The notes under the pieces are model-generated. The model had not been told where the DNA came from and did no database searches. It saw only the letters and a list, made by a program, of their open reading frames with translations. A stretch of DNA of 34,418 nt from Planctomycetaceae bacterium. GTDB lineage: Bacteria; Planctomycetota; Planctomycetia; Pirellulales; Thermoguttaceae. This document shows, piece after piece, positions 7,675 through 16,375 of this stretch. The stretch spans positions 1 to 34,418 of the forward strand of contig PWXP01000478.1 in the NCBI GenBank assembly GCA_003561895.1, written 5' to 3'. Positions within the stretch are counted from its first letter, which is position 1; each line of letters starts with the position of its first letter. Made by a program: the position numbers and the translations under genes.

Positions 7675-9086
7675 AGACCCCTCCGAATGGTCGTACTCCT
7701 CCCACCGAAACAACCGGCCGCGTGCTGGTGGTCGACGACCACGCCCCCGCCCGCGAGTCGATGGCCGTGGTCTTGCGCGAGGCGGGCCACGAGGTGACGT
7801 GCTGCTCCAGCGGCGCCGAGGCCCTCGCGAGCCTGGCCGAAACGGCCGTCGATTGCGTGGTGACCGACCTGCGGATGCCCGGCATGAGCGGGCTGGAGTT
7901 CATCGCCCAGATCGAGCAGCGGCGGTTGCCGGTCCAGGTGGTGATGGTCACTGCCCACGCGTCGGTGGCCTCAGCGGTCGAGGCGATGCGGCACGGCGCC
8001 TTCGACTATATCGAGAAGCCGTTCGACGTCGAGCAGCTCGAGCGGCTGGTGGGGCAGGCGATCCGCCATGGGCGGGTGTTTGCACCCGGCCGGCACGCGC
8101 GGCAGCCCGGCGCCGAGCCGCCGTTGATGGTGGGCGGCAGCCCCGCCATGCAGGCGCTGCGCGAGCGCATCGCCCGCGTGGCCCCCACGCCCGAAACCGT
8201 GCTCATCCTCGGGGAGAGCGGGACGGGCAAGGAACTGGTGGCCCGGGCCGTCCATGACGAAAGCCCGCGCGCCGCCGGCCCCCTGGTGAGCCTGAACTGC
8301 CCGGTCCTTTCCGCGCAGCTTATGGAAAGCGAGTTGTTCGGTCACGAGCGGGGCGCGTTCACCGGGGCCGAGGCCCCGCGCACCGGACGGTTCGAAATGG
8401 CCCATGGAGGAACCATCCTGCTGGACGAAGTGACTGAAATCGACCTGAATTTGCAGGCGAAGCTGCTTCGGGTGCTGCAAGAGCGGGCCTTTGAGCGGGT
8501 GGGCTCCAGCCGCACCCAGCACGTCGACGTCCGCGTGCTGGCCAGCACCAACCGCGCCCTGGACCGGGCGGTGCGCGAAGGCCGGTTCCGGGAGGACCTG
8601 TACTTCCGGCTGGCCGTCGTGCCCATTCACGTGCCGCCGCTGCGCGACCGCCGCGACGACATTCCCGCCCTGTGCGAGCACTTCTTCGCCCGCTGCGCCC
8701 AGCGTCTCGGCCGCGAACCCTGCGCGCTCGAACCGGCCGCGGTCGACCTGTTGACGCACCATCACTGGCCGGGAAACGTGCGCGAATTGGAGAACATCGC
8801 CACCCGGGCAAGCGTGCTCAACCAGGGCGGGCCGGTCACGGCCGATGAGCTGCGACGGTGGCTGATGGCCGACGCGGCGGGGGCGCCGAACCAAGACGGA
8901 AGCGACGTGCCGGTGGGCCTGAGCTTGCAGGAGATGGAACAGAAGCTGATCGAGGCCACGTTGCAGCACTTCGACGGCCACCGGCAGCGGACGGCCCGGG
9001 CGCTGGGTATCGGCGTGAGGACCCTTTCCGGCAAGCTCCGCCAATACGGCTACGCTCCCCGTGAGAAAGAAAAGGTGAGAGCGTGA
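7671..9086 (+). CDS. Sigma-54-dependent response regulator (receiver-AAA+-Fis HTH), FlrC/NtrC-like
   Basis: ATGA overlap with the kinase. Receiver [11 protein letters not shown]...[15 protein letters not shown]+ [13 protein letters not shown] and GAFTGA; C-terminal Fis-type [24 protein letters not shown]. Confidence 0.95.
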   Translation: MKTPPNGRTPPTETTGRVLVVDDHAPARESMAVVLREAGHEVTCCSSGAEALASLAETAVDCVVTDLRMPGMSGLEFIAQIEQRRLPVQVVMVTAHASVASAVEAMRHGAFDYIEKPFDVEQLERLVGQAIRHGRVFAPGRHARQPGAEPPLMVGGSPAMQALRERIARVAPTPETVLILGESGTGKELVARAVHDESPRAAGPLVSLNCPVLSAQLMESELFGHERGAFTGAEAPRTGRFEMAHGGTILLDEVTEIDLNLQAKLLRVLQERAFERVGSSRTQHVDVRVLASTNRALDRAVREGRFREDLYFRLAVVPIHVPPLRDRRDDIPALCEHFFARCAQRLGREPCALEPAAVDLLTHHHWPGNVRELENIATRASVLNQGGPVTADELRRWLMADAAGAPNQDGSDVPVGLSLQEMEQKLIEATLQHFDGHRQRTARALGIGVRTLSGKLRQYGYAPREKEKVRA

Positions 9087-9194
9087 AGCATCGAAGCGGC
9101 ACTCGGCAGATTCTGCCGGAGGGAAACAGGCATTTTGTGCCGTTCGCAGCACCGGACCCCGGCTCTTCCCCGCCGCGCACCCGGCGTGCCGCAA

Positions 9195-9210
9195 CGGCAC
9201 GCGGGTTGCA
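9195..9210 (+). promoter_or_regulatory. Candidate sigma-54 (-24/-12) promoter upstream of flgB
   Basis: CGGCACGCGGGTTGCA: GG (9196-9197), exactly 10 nt, GC (9208-9209); close to TGGCACG-N4-TTGCW. flgB ATG lies about 46 nt downstream. Confidence 0.7.
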
Positions 9211-9255
9211 CGTGCGCCCCTCGGCCCGCAGAGGGCTGCCACCGCAGGGACCGCC

Positions 9256-9669
9256 ATGCTGAGTAACCTGTTTAGCGCGACTACGATCCCGGTCCTCGAG
9301 GAAGTTGCCAAGTTTTCCCAACTTCGGCACACGACCCTGGCGGGCAACATTGCCAACCTGGATACGCCCGGCTACCAGTTCCGCGACCTGTCGGTGGACG
9401 ATTTCCAGTCGCGGTTGCAGGAAGCAGTCGAGTTGCGCCGCCAGCCGCCGGACCCTTACCGCTCCGGCCGATACGCGAGGCACCGGGAGCCGTTGCAGGC
9501 CGCGCCGGCGGAGAAGCCGCACACCATCCTGTACCACGACAAGAGCAACGTGGAACTGGAACAGCAGGTGTCCGAGATGGTGAAGAACCACATGCAGCAC
9601 AACCTCGCCTTGACGGTGATGAACCAGCAGTTTCGATTATTGACCACGGCCATTTCCGGCCGTTTGTAA
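9256..9669 (+). CDS. flgB: Flagellar basal-body rod protein FlgB
   Basis: LRHTTLAGNIANLDTPGYQFRDLSVDDF motif; followed by flgC. Confidence 0.95.
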   Translation: MLSNLFSATTIPVLEEVAKFSQLRHTTLAGNIANLDTPGYQFRDLSVDDFQSRLQEAVELRRQPPDPYRSGRYARHREPLQAAPAEKPHTILYHDKSNVELEQQVSEMVKNHMQHNLALTVMNQQFRLLTTAISGRL

Positions 9670-9690
9670 GCAGGATCGAGGAGTCCATCC

Positions 9691-10110
9691 ATGTTTTCCG
9701 CGTTCGACATCAGTGCAAGCGGGCTGGCGGCTCAGCGGATTCGCATGAACGCGCAGTCGAGCAATATCGCCAACATATCGACCACGCACAACGAGCGCGG
9801 CGAGCCGGAACCGTACCGCCCGCGGTTCGTCGTGTTCCAGACCGACGAGGGCGTGGGGTCGCACGGGGCGTCGGGCGTTCGGGTGGCGTCGGTCGAGGTG
9901 GCCGACGTCGAGCCGATCTGGCGGTACGATCCGCATCATCCCGACGCGGCGACCGAAGGCCCCCACGCCGGCTACGTCGCCTACCCGAACGTCAACATGA
10001 TGACCGAGTTCACCGACGCCCTGGAGGCGGCCCGGGCGTACGAGGCCAACTTGGGCGTGATCGACATCACCAAAGACATGCAGAACCAGACGCTGCGAAT
10101 CCTGGCTTAA
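9691..10110 (+). CDS. flgC: Flagellar basal-body rod protein FlgC
   Basis: MFSAFDISASGLAAQRIRMNAQSSNIANIST...YPNVNMMTEFTDALEAARAYEANLGVIDITKDM. Confidence 0.96.
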   Translation: MFSAFDISASGLAAQRIRMNAQSSNIANISTTHNERGEPEPYRPRFVVFQTDEGVGSHGASGVRVASVEVADVEPIWRYDPHHPDAATEGPHAGYVAYPNVNMMTEFTDALEAARAYEANLGVIDITKDMQNQTLRILA

Positions 10111-10131
10111 CCCCTTTGCCGAGAGGCTGCC

Positions 10132-10434
10132 ATGAATCCGATTGGAGGCATTTCGCCGCTCCCACCGTCAGTTGCCGCGCCGCCGGGCGGTCCGGGAGCC
10201 GTCGCCGGCGGCGGCAAACCGTTCGAGCAGTTCCTGCTGGATTCGATCCACCAGGTCAACGCCATGCAGCAGGACGCCGACCGGGCCGTCGAAAGCCTGT
10301 TCACCGGCGGGGAGGCGAATCCGGCCGAAGTGCTCACTGCCGTACAGAAGGCCGACGTGGCCTTCCGCATGATGCTCCAGGTGCGCAACAAGATGGTGCA
10401 GGCGTTCGAAGAGATTCAGAACCTCCGGATTTGA
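10132..10434 (+). CDS. fliE: Flagellar hook-basal body complex protein FliE
   Basis: C-terminal EVLTAVQKADVAFRMMLQVRNKMVQAFEEIQNLRI. Confidence 0.94.
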   Translation: MNPIGGISPLPPSVAAPPGGPGAVAGGGKPFEQFLLDSIHQVNAMQQDADRAVESLFTGGEANPAEVLTAVQKADVAFRMMLQVRNKMVQAFEEIQNLRI

Positions 10435-10450
10435 TTGCTAGGGCCGTGCC

Positions 10451-12097
10451 ATGGATTTCCTGAACCAAGCCTTCGCCCAGGTTGCCGACCTGTTCCGGTC
10501 GATGTCGCCCGGCGCCCGCATTACGGCGGGACTGCTGCTGGCGGTGTTGGTGGCGAGTTTGGGATTACTGTTCACTTATCCGGGTTCCGGGCCGGACGTC
10601 GACCTGTTCAGCGGAACGTCCGTTTCGCCCTCCCAGGTGACCCAGATTCAAGCGGCATTTGCCAAGAGAGGGCTGAACACGTATGAGATCGAGGGCAGCC
10701 GGATTCGGGTTCCCCGCGGCCAGCGCGACGTATACCTGGCCGCCGTGGCGGAGGCGCGGGCGCTGCCCCCCGACTTCGAGTCGGCCTTCGACACCGCTCT
10801 GGAGGGCAGCAGCGTGTTCGCCTCGCGCGAGGAGCGGCAGATGCGGCTGAAGCTGGCCAAGCAGAAGACGCTCGGCCTGATCATCAGCCAGATGACCGGC
10901 ATCGAGAGCGCCTCGGTCATCTACGACGTCGAGGAAAACCGGCACGCCTTCAACCGGCAGCGCACCACGACGGCCACGGCGGCCGTGCGGCCCATGGGCA
11001 ATGAGCAGCTTGCCGAATCGCAGGTGGCATCGATCCGATCGCTGGTGGCGGGGTCCATTGCGGGTCTTCGGCCGAACCAAGTGACCGTAGCCGACCTAAA
11101 CGGTCCCACCTGGCACGCCAACCCGGAGGGAGGGGGGACCGCCGTCGAAGACCCCTATATCGCGCGCAAGCGAATGTACGAGCAGGAGTGGGAGGCGAAA
11201 ATACTCAACGCGCTTGCGTATGTGCCGGGCATCCGAGTGACGCCGAATGTGGAATTGGACCGCGAGCGAGAGCGGACGGAATTCATCCGAGAGCACCACC
11301 CCAAGACGACCATCATCGAGGAGCAGGAGCAGTTCAAGACGCGGGTTCGCGAGGGCACGGGGTCCGGCGGGCCGCCGGGCTACCGGGCTCAGCAGAACAC
11401 CCCCGCCGAGTTGACTCCCGCCCGCAGCGGCGGTACCCGCGAGGAAGAAGAAGATTCCACCCGGCAAATGCGGGCGCTGGCCTCGGGGGCCGAACAGCAG
11501 CGGGTGAGCGTGGGACTGACGCCGCAGCGGGTGAGCGTATCGGTGGCCATTCCCAGCGGTTACTTTGAAAAGATATGGGGCGAGCGGAACCAGACCGCCG
11601 GCGCGGCGGAAGGGCCCGAGGCGGCGCAGCTCGAGCAAATTCGCACCGAAGAGACCAGCCAGATCCGGCGGCTGGTGGCCAACCTGCTGCCGCCCACCGA
11701 AGGCGTGGAAGACCGCACCGAACTGGTCGAGATCATGACGTTCCAGGGATTTACCCCGGAGGAATTGCACGGTCCCACGTACAGCGAGCAAGCGCTCACC
11801 TGGCTCGCCCGGCACTGGAGCACCCTGGGCATGCTCCTGGTGGCGGCATTCAGCCTGGTGGTCCTGCGTTCGATGGTCCTCGCAGCGCCGACGGAGAAGC
11901 GGTCGCCGGAGTTGTTCCGTCCGGATGGCGCCGAGGCCCACGCCTCGGATCGGGAAGCGGCGGCGTCAGCGGCCAAGGAGATGGCGGGTTTTCATCGGGC
12001 GGGCCGTTCGTTACGCGACGAGCTTTCGGAAATGGTCCAGGAAGACCCCGGCGCCGCGGCCAATATCCTAAAATCGTGGATCGGCCAATCCGGCTAG
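10451..12097 (+). CDS. fliF: Flagellar MS-ring protein FliF
   Basis: 548 aa; EIEGSRIRVPRGQRDVYLAAVAEARALP, KTLGLIISQMTGIESASVIYDVEE, two transmembrane segments. Confidence 0.95.
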   Translation: MDFLNQAFAQVADLFRSMSPGARITAGLLLAVLVASLGLLFTYPGSGPDVDLFSGTSVSPSQVTQIQAAFAKRGLNTYEIEGSRIRVPRGQRDVYLAAVAEARALPPDFESAFDTALEGSSVFASREERQMRLKLAKQKTLGLIISQMTGIESASVIYDVEENRHAFNRQRTTTATAAVRPMGNEQLAESQVASIRSLVAGSIAGLRPNQVTVADLNGPTWHANPEGGGTAVEDPYIARKRMYEQEWEAKILNALAYVPGIRVTPNVELDRERERTEFIREHHPKTTIIEEQEQFKTRVREGTGSGGPPGYRAQQNTPAELTPARSGGTREEEEDSTRQMRALASGAEQQRVSVGLTPQRVSVSVAIPSGYFEKIWGERNQTAGAAEGPEAAQLEQIRTEETSQIRRLVANLLPPTEGVEDRTELVEIMTFQGFTPEELHGPTYSEQALTWLARHWSTLGMLLVAAFSLVVLRSMVLAAPTEKRSPELFRPDGAEAHASDREAAASAAKEMAGFHRAGRSLRDELSEMVQEDPGAAANILKSWIGQSG

Positions 12098-12169
12098 CCC
12101 CACTGGCCCGCCCACGGACATCCCCCACGGCGGCAACGCACGGTATCGACACGAACCTGAGGCAACCCC

Positions 12170-13177
12170 ATGAACGCAACGGACCCCGGAATTCGGAAGG
12201 CGGCAGTGTTTATCGCGGCGCTGGATTGCCCGGCAGCCGACGCGCTGCTCGACCGCTTGCCGGACGCGCAGGCGCGGCGCGTGCGTGACGCCGTGGTGGC
12301 GCTGCGCGAGGTCGGCGCGGGAGAGCAACGGCGCGTGCGCGACGAGTTCCTGCGCGAGCGGTCTGTGGCGCCCCCGGCGGACGCGGGCGGCATCGAGTTG
12401 GACGGCGGCCCGGCGGGCGCGGATGCCGGCACCCGATCGAACCCCGCGCGGGGTTGCGAAGCGGAGACAGACGGGAACAGGCCCCCGTTTGCGTTCCTTT
12501 CCGAGGCGGCCGGAGGCGACCTGGCCAAGGCCCTGCAGAGCGAACGCCCCCAGACCATCGCCCTGGTGTTGGCACACCTTCCGCCGCACCGGGCCAGCGA
12601 GGTTCTCGCCCGGCTCGACCCGGCGGGACAGGCCGAGGTGATTCGCCGGCTTGCCAACTTCGAGGAGGCTGATCCGGGCATCGTGCGCGAGGTCGAGCAG
12701 ACGCTCCAGAGCCGTGTGGCCCGGCAGTGGGGCATCCGGCCGAACCGCGTGGTCGGCATGAAGGCGGTACAGGAAATCCTCGAGGTCGGCGAACCCGGTC
12801 TCGGCCGTACGATCGCCGAGACGTTGGGGACCGGCGGTAAAGGCCGGCCCGAGCGGGCAGCGGAACCGGCCCTTCGGTTTGAGGAATTGCCGCGGCTCGA
12901 CTCGGGCAGCCTGGCCGGCCTGTTCCGCACCGCCGGAGGGCCGTTGGCCGCCACAGCGTTGCTGGGCGCTCCGGCGGCTCTGGTGCGGCGCGTGCTCGAC
13001 GGCCTCCCGCGCGAGCATTCGCGGTGGTTACGGCGGACACTCGATGAACCCGGCCCCGTCCGGTTGCGCGACGTCGAGGAGGCCCGGCGCCGTATCGCGC
13101 AGCTCGCGACGGAGCTTCAGCGGGAAGGGCGCCTTGAGGTCGGACCGGCGGAATCGCGCATGGCTTTGACCGGCTGA
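12170..13177 (+). CDS. fliG: Flagellar motor switch protein FliG (divergent C-terminus)
   Basis: LQSERPQTIALVLAHLPPHRASEVLARLDPAGQAEVIRRLANFEEADPGIVREVEQTL and GPVRLRDVEEARRRIAQL. Confidence 0.92.
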   Translation: MNATDPGIRKAAVFIAALDCPAADALLDRLPDAQARRVRDAVVALREVGAGEQRRVRDEFLRERSVAPPADAGGIELDGGPAGADAGTRSNPARGCEAETDGNRPPFAFLSEAAGGDLAKALQSERPQTIALVLAHLPPHRASEVLARLDPAGQAEVIRRLANFEEADPGIVREVEQTLQSRVARQWGIRPNRVVGMKAVQEILEVGEPGLGRTIAETLGTGGKGRPERAAEPALRFEELPRLDSGSLAGLFRTAGGPLAATALLGAPAALVRRVLDGLPREHSRWLRRTLDEPGPVRLRDVEEARRRIAQLATELQREGRLEVGPAESRMALTG

Positions 13178-13190
13178 GAAAGGAATCCCC

Positions 13191-13832
13191 ATGGCAAGCA
13201 TCATTCGAGCTACCGAGCAAAGCGACGCCACGCGGCATGTGCCCTTTAACTTCGAGGACATGACCGCCCGTGCGAACGAGTACCTCGACGGCATCCGCGG
13301 CGAGGCCCGGAAGATTGTTGGCCGGGCGCAGCAGGAGGCCGTGGCCGTCAAGCAGCAGGCGCAAGCCGAGGGCTACCGGGCGGGGCAACAGCAGGTGAGG
13401 GAGATTGTCCGCAACGAAATGGGCTCCGTCCTCCCGGCGCTTCGGCAAGCGGTGCAGGACGTGCAGCACGCCAAACAGGCATGGCTCGTACACTGGGAGG
13501 GTGCGGCCGTCCGGGTTGCCGCGGCGATTGCGAGCCGCATTGTGCGGCGCGAGGTTACCGACACGGCGGCGTTCGCCGCGGGGCAGTTGCGAGAGGCCCT
13601 CGAGCTGGCCGCCGGCGCCTCGCACCTGCGCATCCGGTTGAACCCGGACGACTACGCAGCTATGGACGGCCAGGCCGACGTGCTGGCGAAGGAACTGACC
13701 CCCCTGGCTACCGCCGAGGTGGTTCCCGACCCCGACATCACCTCCGGCGGCTGCCGCGTCGAGACCAGTTTCGGCGTGATCGACCAGCAGATCGAATCGC
13801 AGCTTGCCCGGCTCCAAGAGGAACTGACCTGA
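13191..13832 (+). CDS. fliH: Flagellar assembly protein FliH
   Basis: HrpE/YscL/FliH-like sequence between fliG and fliI; long helix followed by ALRQAVQDV...IASRIVRREV. Confidence 0.88.
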   Translation: MASIIRATEQSDATRHVPFNFEDMTARANEYLDGIRGEARKIVGRAQQEAVAVKQQAQAEGYRAGQQQVREIVRNEMGSVLPALRQAVQDVQHAKQAWLVHWEGAAVRVAAAIASRIVRREVTDTAAFAAGQLREALELAAGASHLRIRLNPDDYAAMDGQADVLAKELTPLATAEVVPDPDITSGGCRVETSFGVIDQQIESQLARLQEELT

Positions 13833-13845
13833 TCCGGCCTTACCC

Positions 13846-15171
13846 ATGCTCGACGTGACCGAACAACTCGAACGCGCCATGCCCACCGCGCTGAGCGGCA
13901 CGGTGGTGCGCACCGTGGGGACGACGGTCTCCGTCGCCGGGCTCCCGGCGCCGGTGGGCGCCGTCGTGGAGATTGAGCGGGCGCCCGGCGAATTGCTCGA
14001 CGCGGAAGTGATCGGCTTCAAGGACCACCTGACCCTGCTCTCGCCGTTCCGCGAGCCGGCCGGCGTGCGGCACGGCCACCGGGCGCGGCTGCGGCGGACC
14101 GCCCGGTGGCTTCGCGTGGGCGATGCCATGCTTGGCCGGGTGTTCGACGCCTCGGGGCAGGCGGTCGACGGCAAACCGCAGCCGGTGCTCCCGCACCGGG
14201 CGGCATTCCACGCGGCCCCGCCGCGTCCGTGCAGCCGGCCCCGCATCGGCACTCCCCTTTCCACCGGCGTACGTTCCATCGACGGCCTGCTCACCTGCGG
14301 CAAGGGACAGCGCATGGGCATCTTCTCCGGCTCCGGCGTGGGCAAGAGCGTTTTGCTGGGCATGATGTCGCGCTATACGGCCGCTGAGGTGATCGTTACC
14401 GCCTTGATCGGCGAACGCGGACGCGAGGTCAACGAGTTCATCGAACGCGACTTAGGGCCCAAGGGACTGGCCAAAAGCGTCGTCGTCGTCGCCGGCAGCG
14501 ACGAACCCGCCCTCGTTCGCGTGCAGGCCGCCGCCACGGCCACCGCGATCGCCGAGTTCTTCCGCGACCAGAGCAAGGACGTACTCCTGCTGATGGACTC
14601 GCTCACGCGCTTCGCCCTGGCCCAGCGCGAGATCGGCCTGGCCGCCGGCGAACCGCCCACCACGCGCGGGTACACCCCCTCCGTGTTCGCCTCGCTGCCG
14701 AAGCTTCTCGAGCGGGCCGGCCGCAGCCCGCGGGGAAGCATCACCGCCTTTTACACCGTGCTGGTCGAGGCCGACGACCCGAACGAGCCGGTCAGCGATG
14801 CGGTGCGCGGCCTGCTGGACGGCCACACGTGGCTCTCGCGCCGGCTGGCCGCGCAGGGGCACTATCCGGCGGTCGACGTGCTCAAGAGCCTCAGCCGTCT
14901 CATGCCGGAGGTGGCCGATGAGGAACACCGCGCGGCGGCCGTCGCGGTGCGGGAATTGCTCGCGGCGTATCGCGACCACGAAGACCTGATTTCCATCGGC
15001 GCCTACCGCCGCGGGAGCAACCCGCGGGTCGACGCCGCCACCGACCTGCTCGACGACATCCGCGGTTTCCTCCGGCAGCCGGTGGACCGGCCGGCCACCC
15101 TGGAGGAGGCGCGGGAGGGTCTGTTGCGCATTTGCCAAAAGAACCCACAGCAAAACACACAGCCGAAGTAA
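13846..15171 (+). CDS. fliI: Flagellum-specific ATPase FliI
   Basis: Walker A GSGVGKS; ALIGERGREVNEFIE; LLLMDSLTRFALAQREIGLAAGEPPTTRGYTPSVF. Confidence 0.97.
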   Translation: MLDVTEQLERAMPTALSGTVVRTVGTTVSVAGLPAPVGAVVEIERAPGELLDAEVIGFKDHLTLLSPFREPAGVRHGHRARLRRTARWLRVGDAMLGRVFDASGQAVDGKPQPVLPHRAAFHAAPPRPCSRPRIGTPLSTGVRSIDGLLTCGKGQRMGIFSGSGVGKSVLLGMMSRYTAAEVIVTALIGERGREVNEFIERDLGPKGLAKSVVVVAGSDEPALVRVQAAATATAIAEFFRDQSKDVLLLMDSLTRFALAQREIGLAAGEPPTTRGYTPSVFASLPKLLERAGRSPRGSITAFYTVLVEADDPNEPVSDAVRGLLDGHTWLSRRLAAQGHYPAVDVLKSLSRLMPEVADEEHRAAAVAVRELLAAYRDHEDLISIGAYRRGSNPRVDAATDLLDDIRGFLRQPVDRPATLEEAREGLLRICQKNPQQNTQPK

Positions 15172-15623
15172 TGGCCAAGTTCCGCTTCCGATTGGCGACC
15201 TTGCTGCGACTCGGCGAATCGGTGCGCGACGAGCGGCGCGCCCGGCTTGCCGAGGCGTACCGGGCCGATGAGCTGCTCGAACAGCACGAAGCCGCGCTGG
15301 CCGAGGAGTTGGCCTCGCTCCGCACCGCCTGCCGCAGCACCGTCATGCCCGGAAGCGTCAACCTCGACCGGATGGTCGAGACCCAGCGATACGAACTCGT
15401 GCTCCGCGCCCAACAGAAGCACTTCGCCCAGCAGCGGGAAGCGGTTGCCGGCGAAATCGAGCGCCGCCGCGAGGCCCTGATGGCCGCCAACCGGGAGGTG
15501 CGGGTGTTGGAGAAGCTGCGCGAGCGGCAGGAGCAGCGGCACCGGCACGAGGAGGCGCGGCGCGACCTCCGGCAGCTTGACGAAGCCACCGCCGCGCGGG
15601 CCGGCCGCGGGGAGGAGCAGTGA
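15171..15623 (+). CDS. fliJ: Flagellar FliJ-like protein
   Basis: MAKFRFRLATLLRLGESVRDERRARLAEAYRADELLEQ coiled coil; TAATG overlap with fliI. Confidence 0.85.
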   Translation: MAKFRFRLATLLRLGESVRDERRARLAEAYRADELLEQHEAALAEELASLRTACRSTVMPGSVNLDRMVETQRYELVLRAQQKHFAQQREAVAGEIERRREALMAANREVRVLEKLRERQEQRHRHEEARRDLRQLDEATAARAGRGEEQ

Positions 15624-16291
15624 TGCAGCGGTTCATCGGTGCTTCAGCCACGTTCGTCGCCTACTTCGCCGTGGCAACCCTGCTGGCGCAGGTCCTCCTG
15701 CTGGGAATCGCCACGTGGCGATGGGACCTTAGCCGGGACCGGCTGGTTCAGCTCCTGGCCTTGGCGCAGGGTGTCGACCTGTTCGCTATGCAAGAGACCG
15801 CCCTGGTCAAGGCCGAGGACGTGGTGACCGAGCAGGTTTCCTTCGACGAAATCCGGGCCACCAGGGCGCTGAAATACCGCAACCTGGAACGCCGGGAGCA
15901 AGCGCTGGCAAGCGCTCTGGCGCAGCTTCGCACCGAGCAGCACAACCTCGCCGAGGAGCAGCGGCGTTTGAAGGCGGCACGCGACACGCTCGAGGCCGAG
16001 TTGAACGAAATACGCGAAGGCGCGCTAGCCCGGGGAATGGAAGAGGTGCGGCGGATCCTCGAGAGCGTCCGGCCGGCGCAGGCGAAGGCACAATTGGTCG
16101 AGATGTTGAACAACGACGAACTCGACACCGTCGTCGTCCTGCTGGCCGAAATGGGGGACCAGCGGCGGTCGAGGATCGTCGGAGAATTTAAATCCCCCCC
16201 GGAGCAGGCGATGATTGCCGAGGTGCTCCAGCGGATTTTGGAGGGAATACCCGACGCGGACCTTGCCGACGCGGCCCAAGCGGACCTATAA
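15620..16291 (+). CDS. MotE-like / MgtE N-domain-like flagellar-associated membrane protein
   Basis: N-terminal transmembrane segment, coiled coil, then AKAQLVEMLNNDELDTVVVLLAEMGDQRRSRIVGEFKSPPEQAMIAEVLQRILEG, resembling the MotE/MgtE N domain. Confidence 0.7.
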   Translation: MMQRFIGASATFVAYFAVATLLAQVLLLGIATWRWDLSRDRLVQLLALAQGVDLFAMQETALVKAEDVVTEQVSFDEIRATRALKYRNLERREQALASALAQLRTEQHNLAEEQRRLKAARDTLEAELNEIREGALARGMEEVRRILESVRPAQAKAQLVEMLNNDELDTVVVLLAEMGDQRRSRIVGEFKSPPEQAMIAEVLQRILEGIPDADLADAAQADL

Positions 16292-16375
16292 GAGCCCCTC
16301 AGAAAACCCCGGTGTGTGGTCGGATTCCCTTCAGAAACCGCCCGATGGCGCCGGTTATGTTAGCCCCACTAAAGC

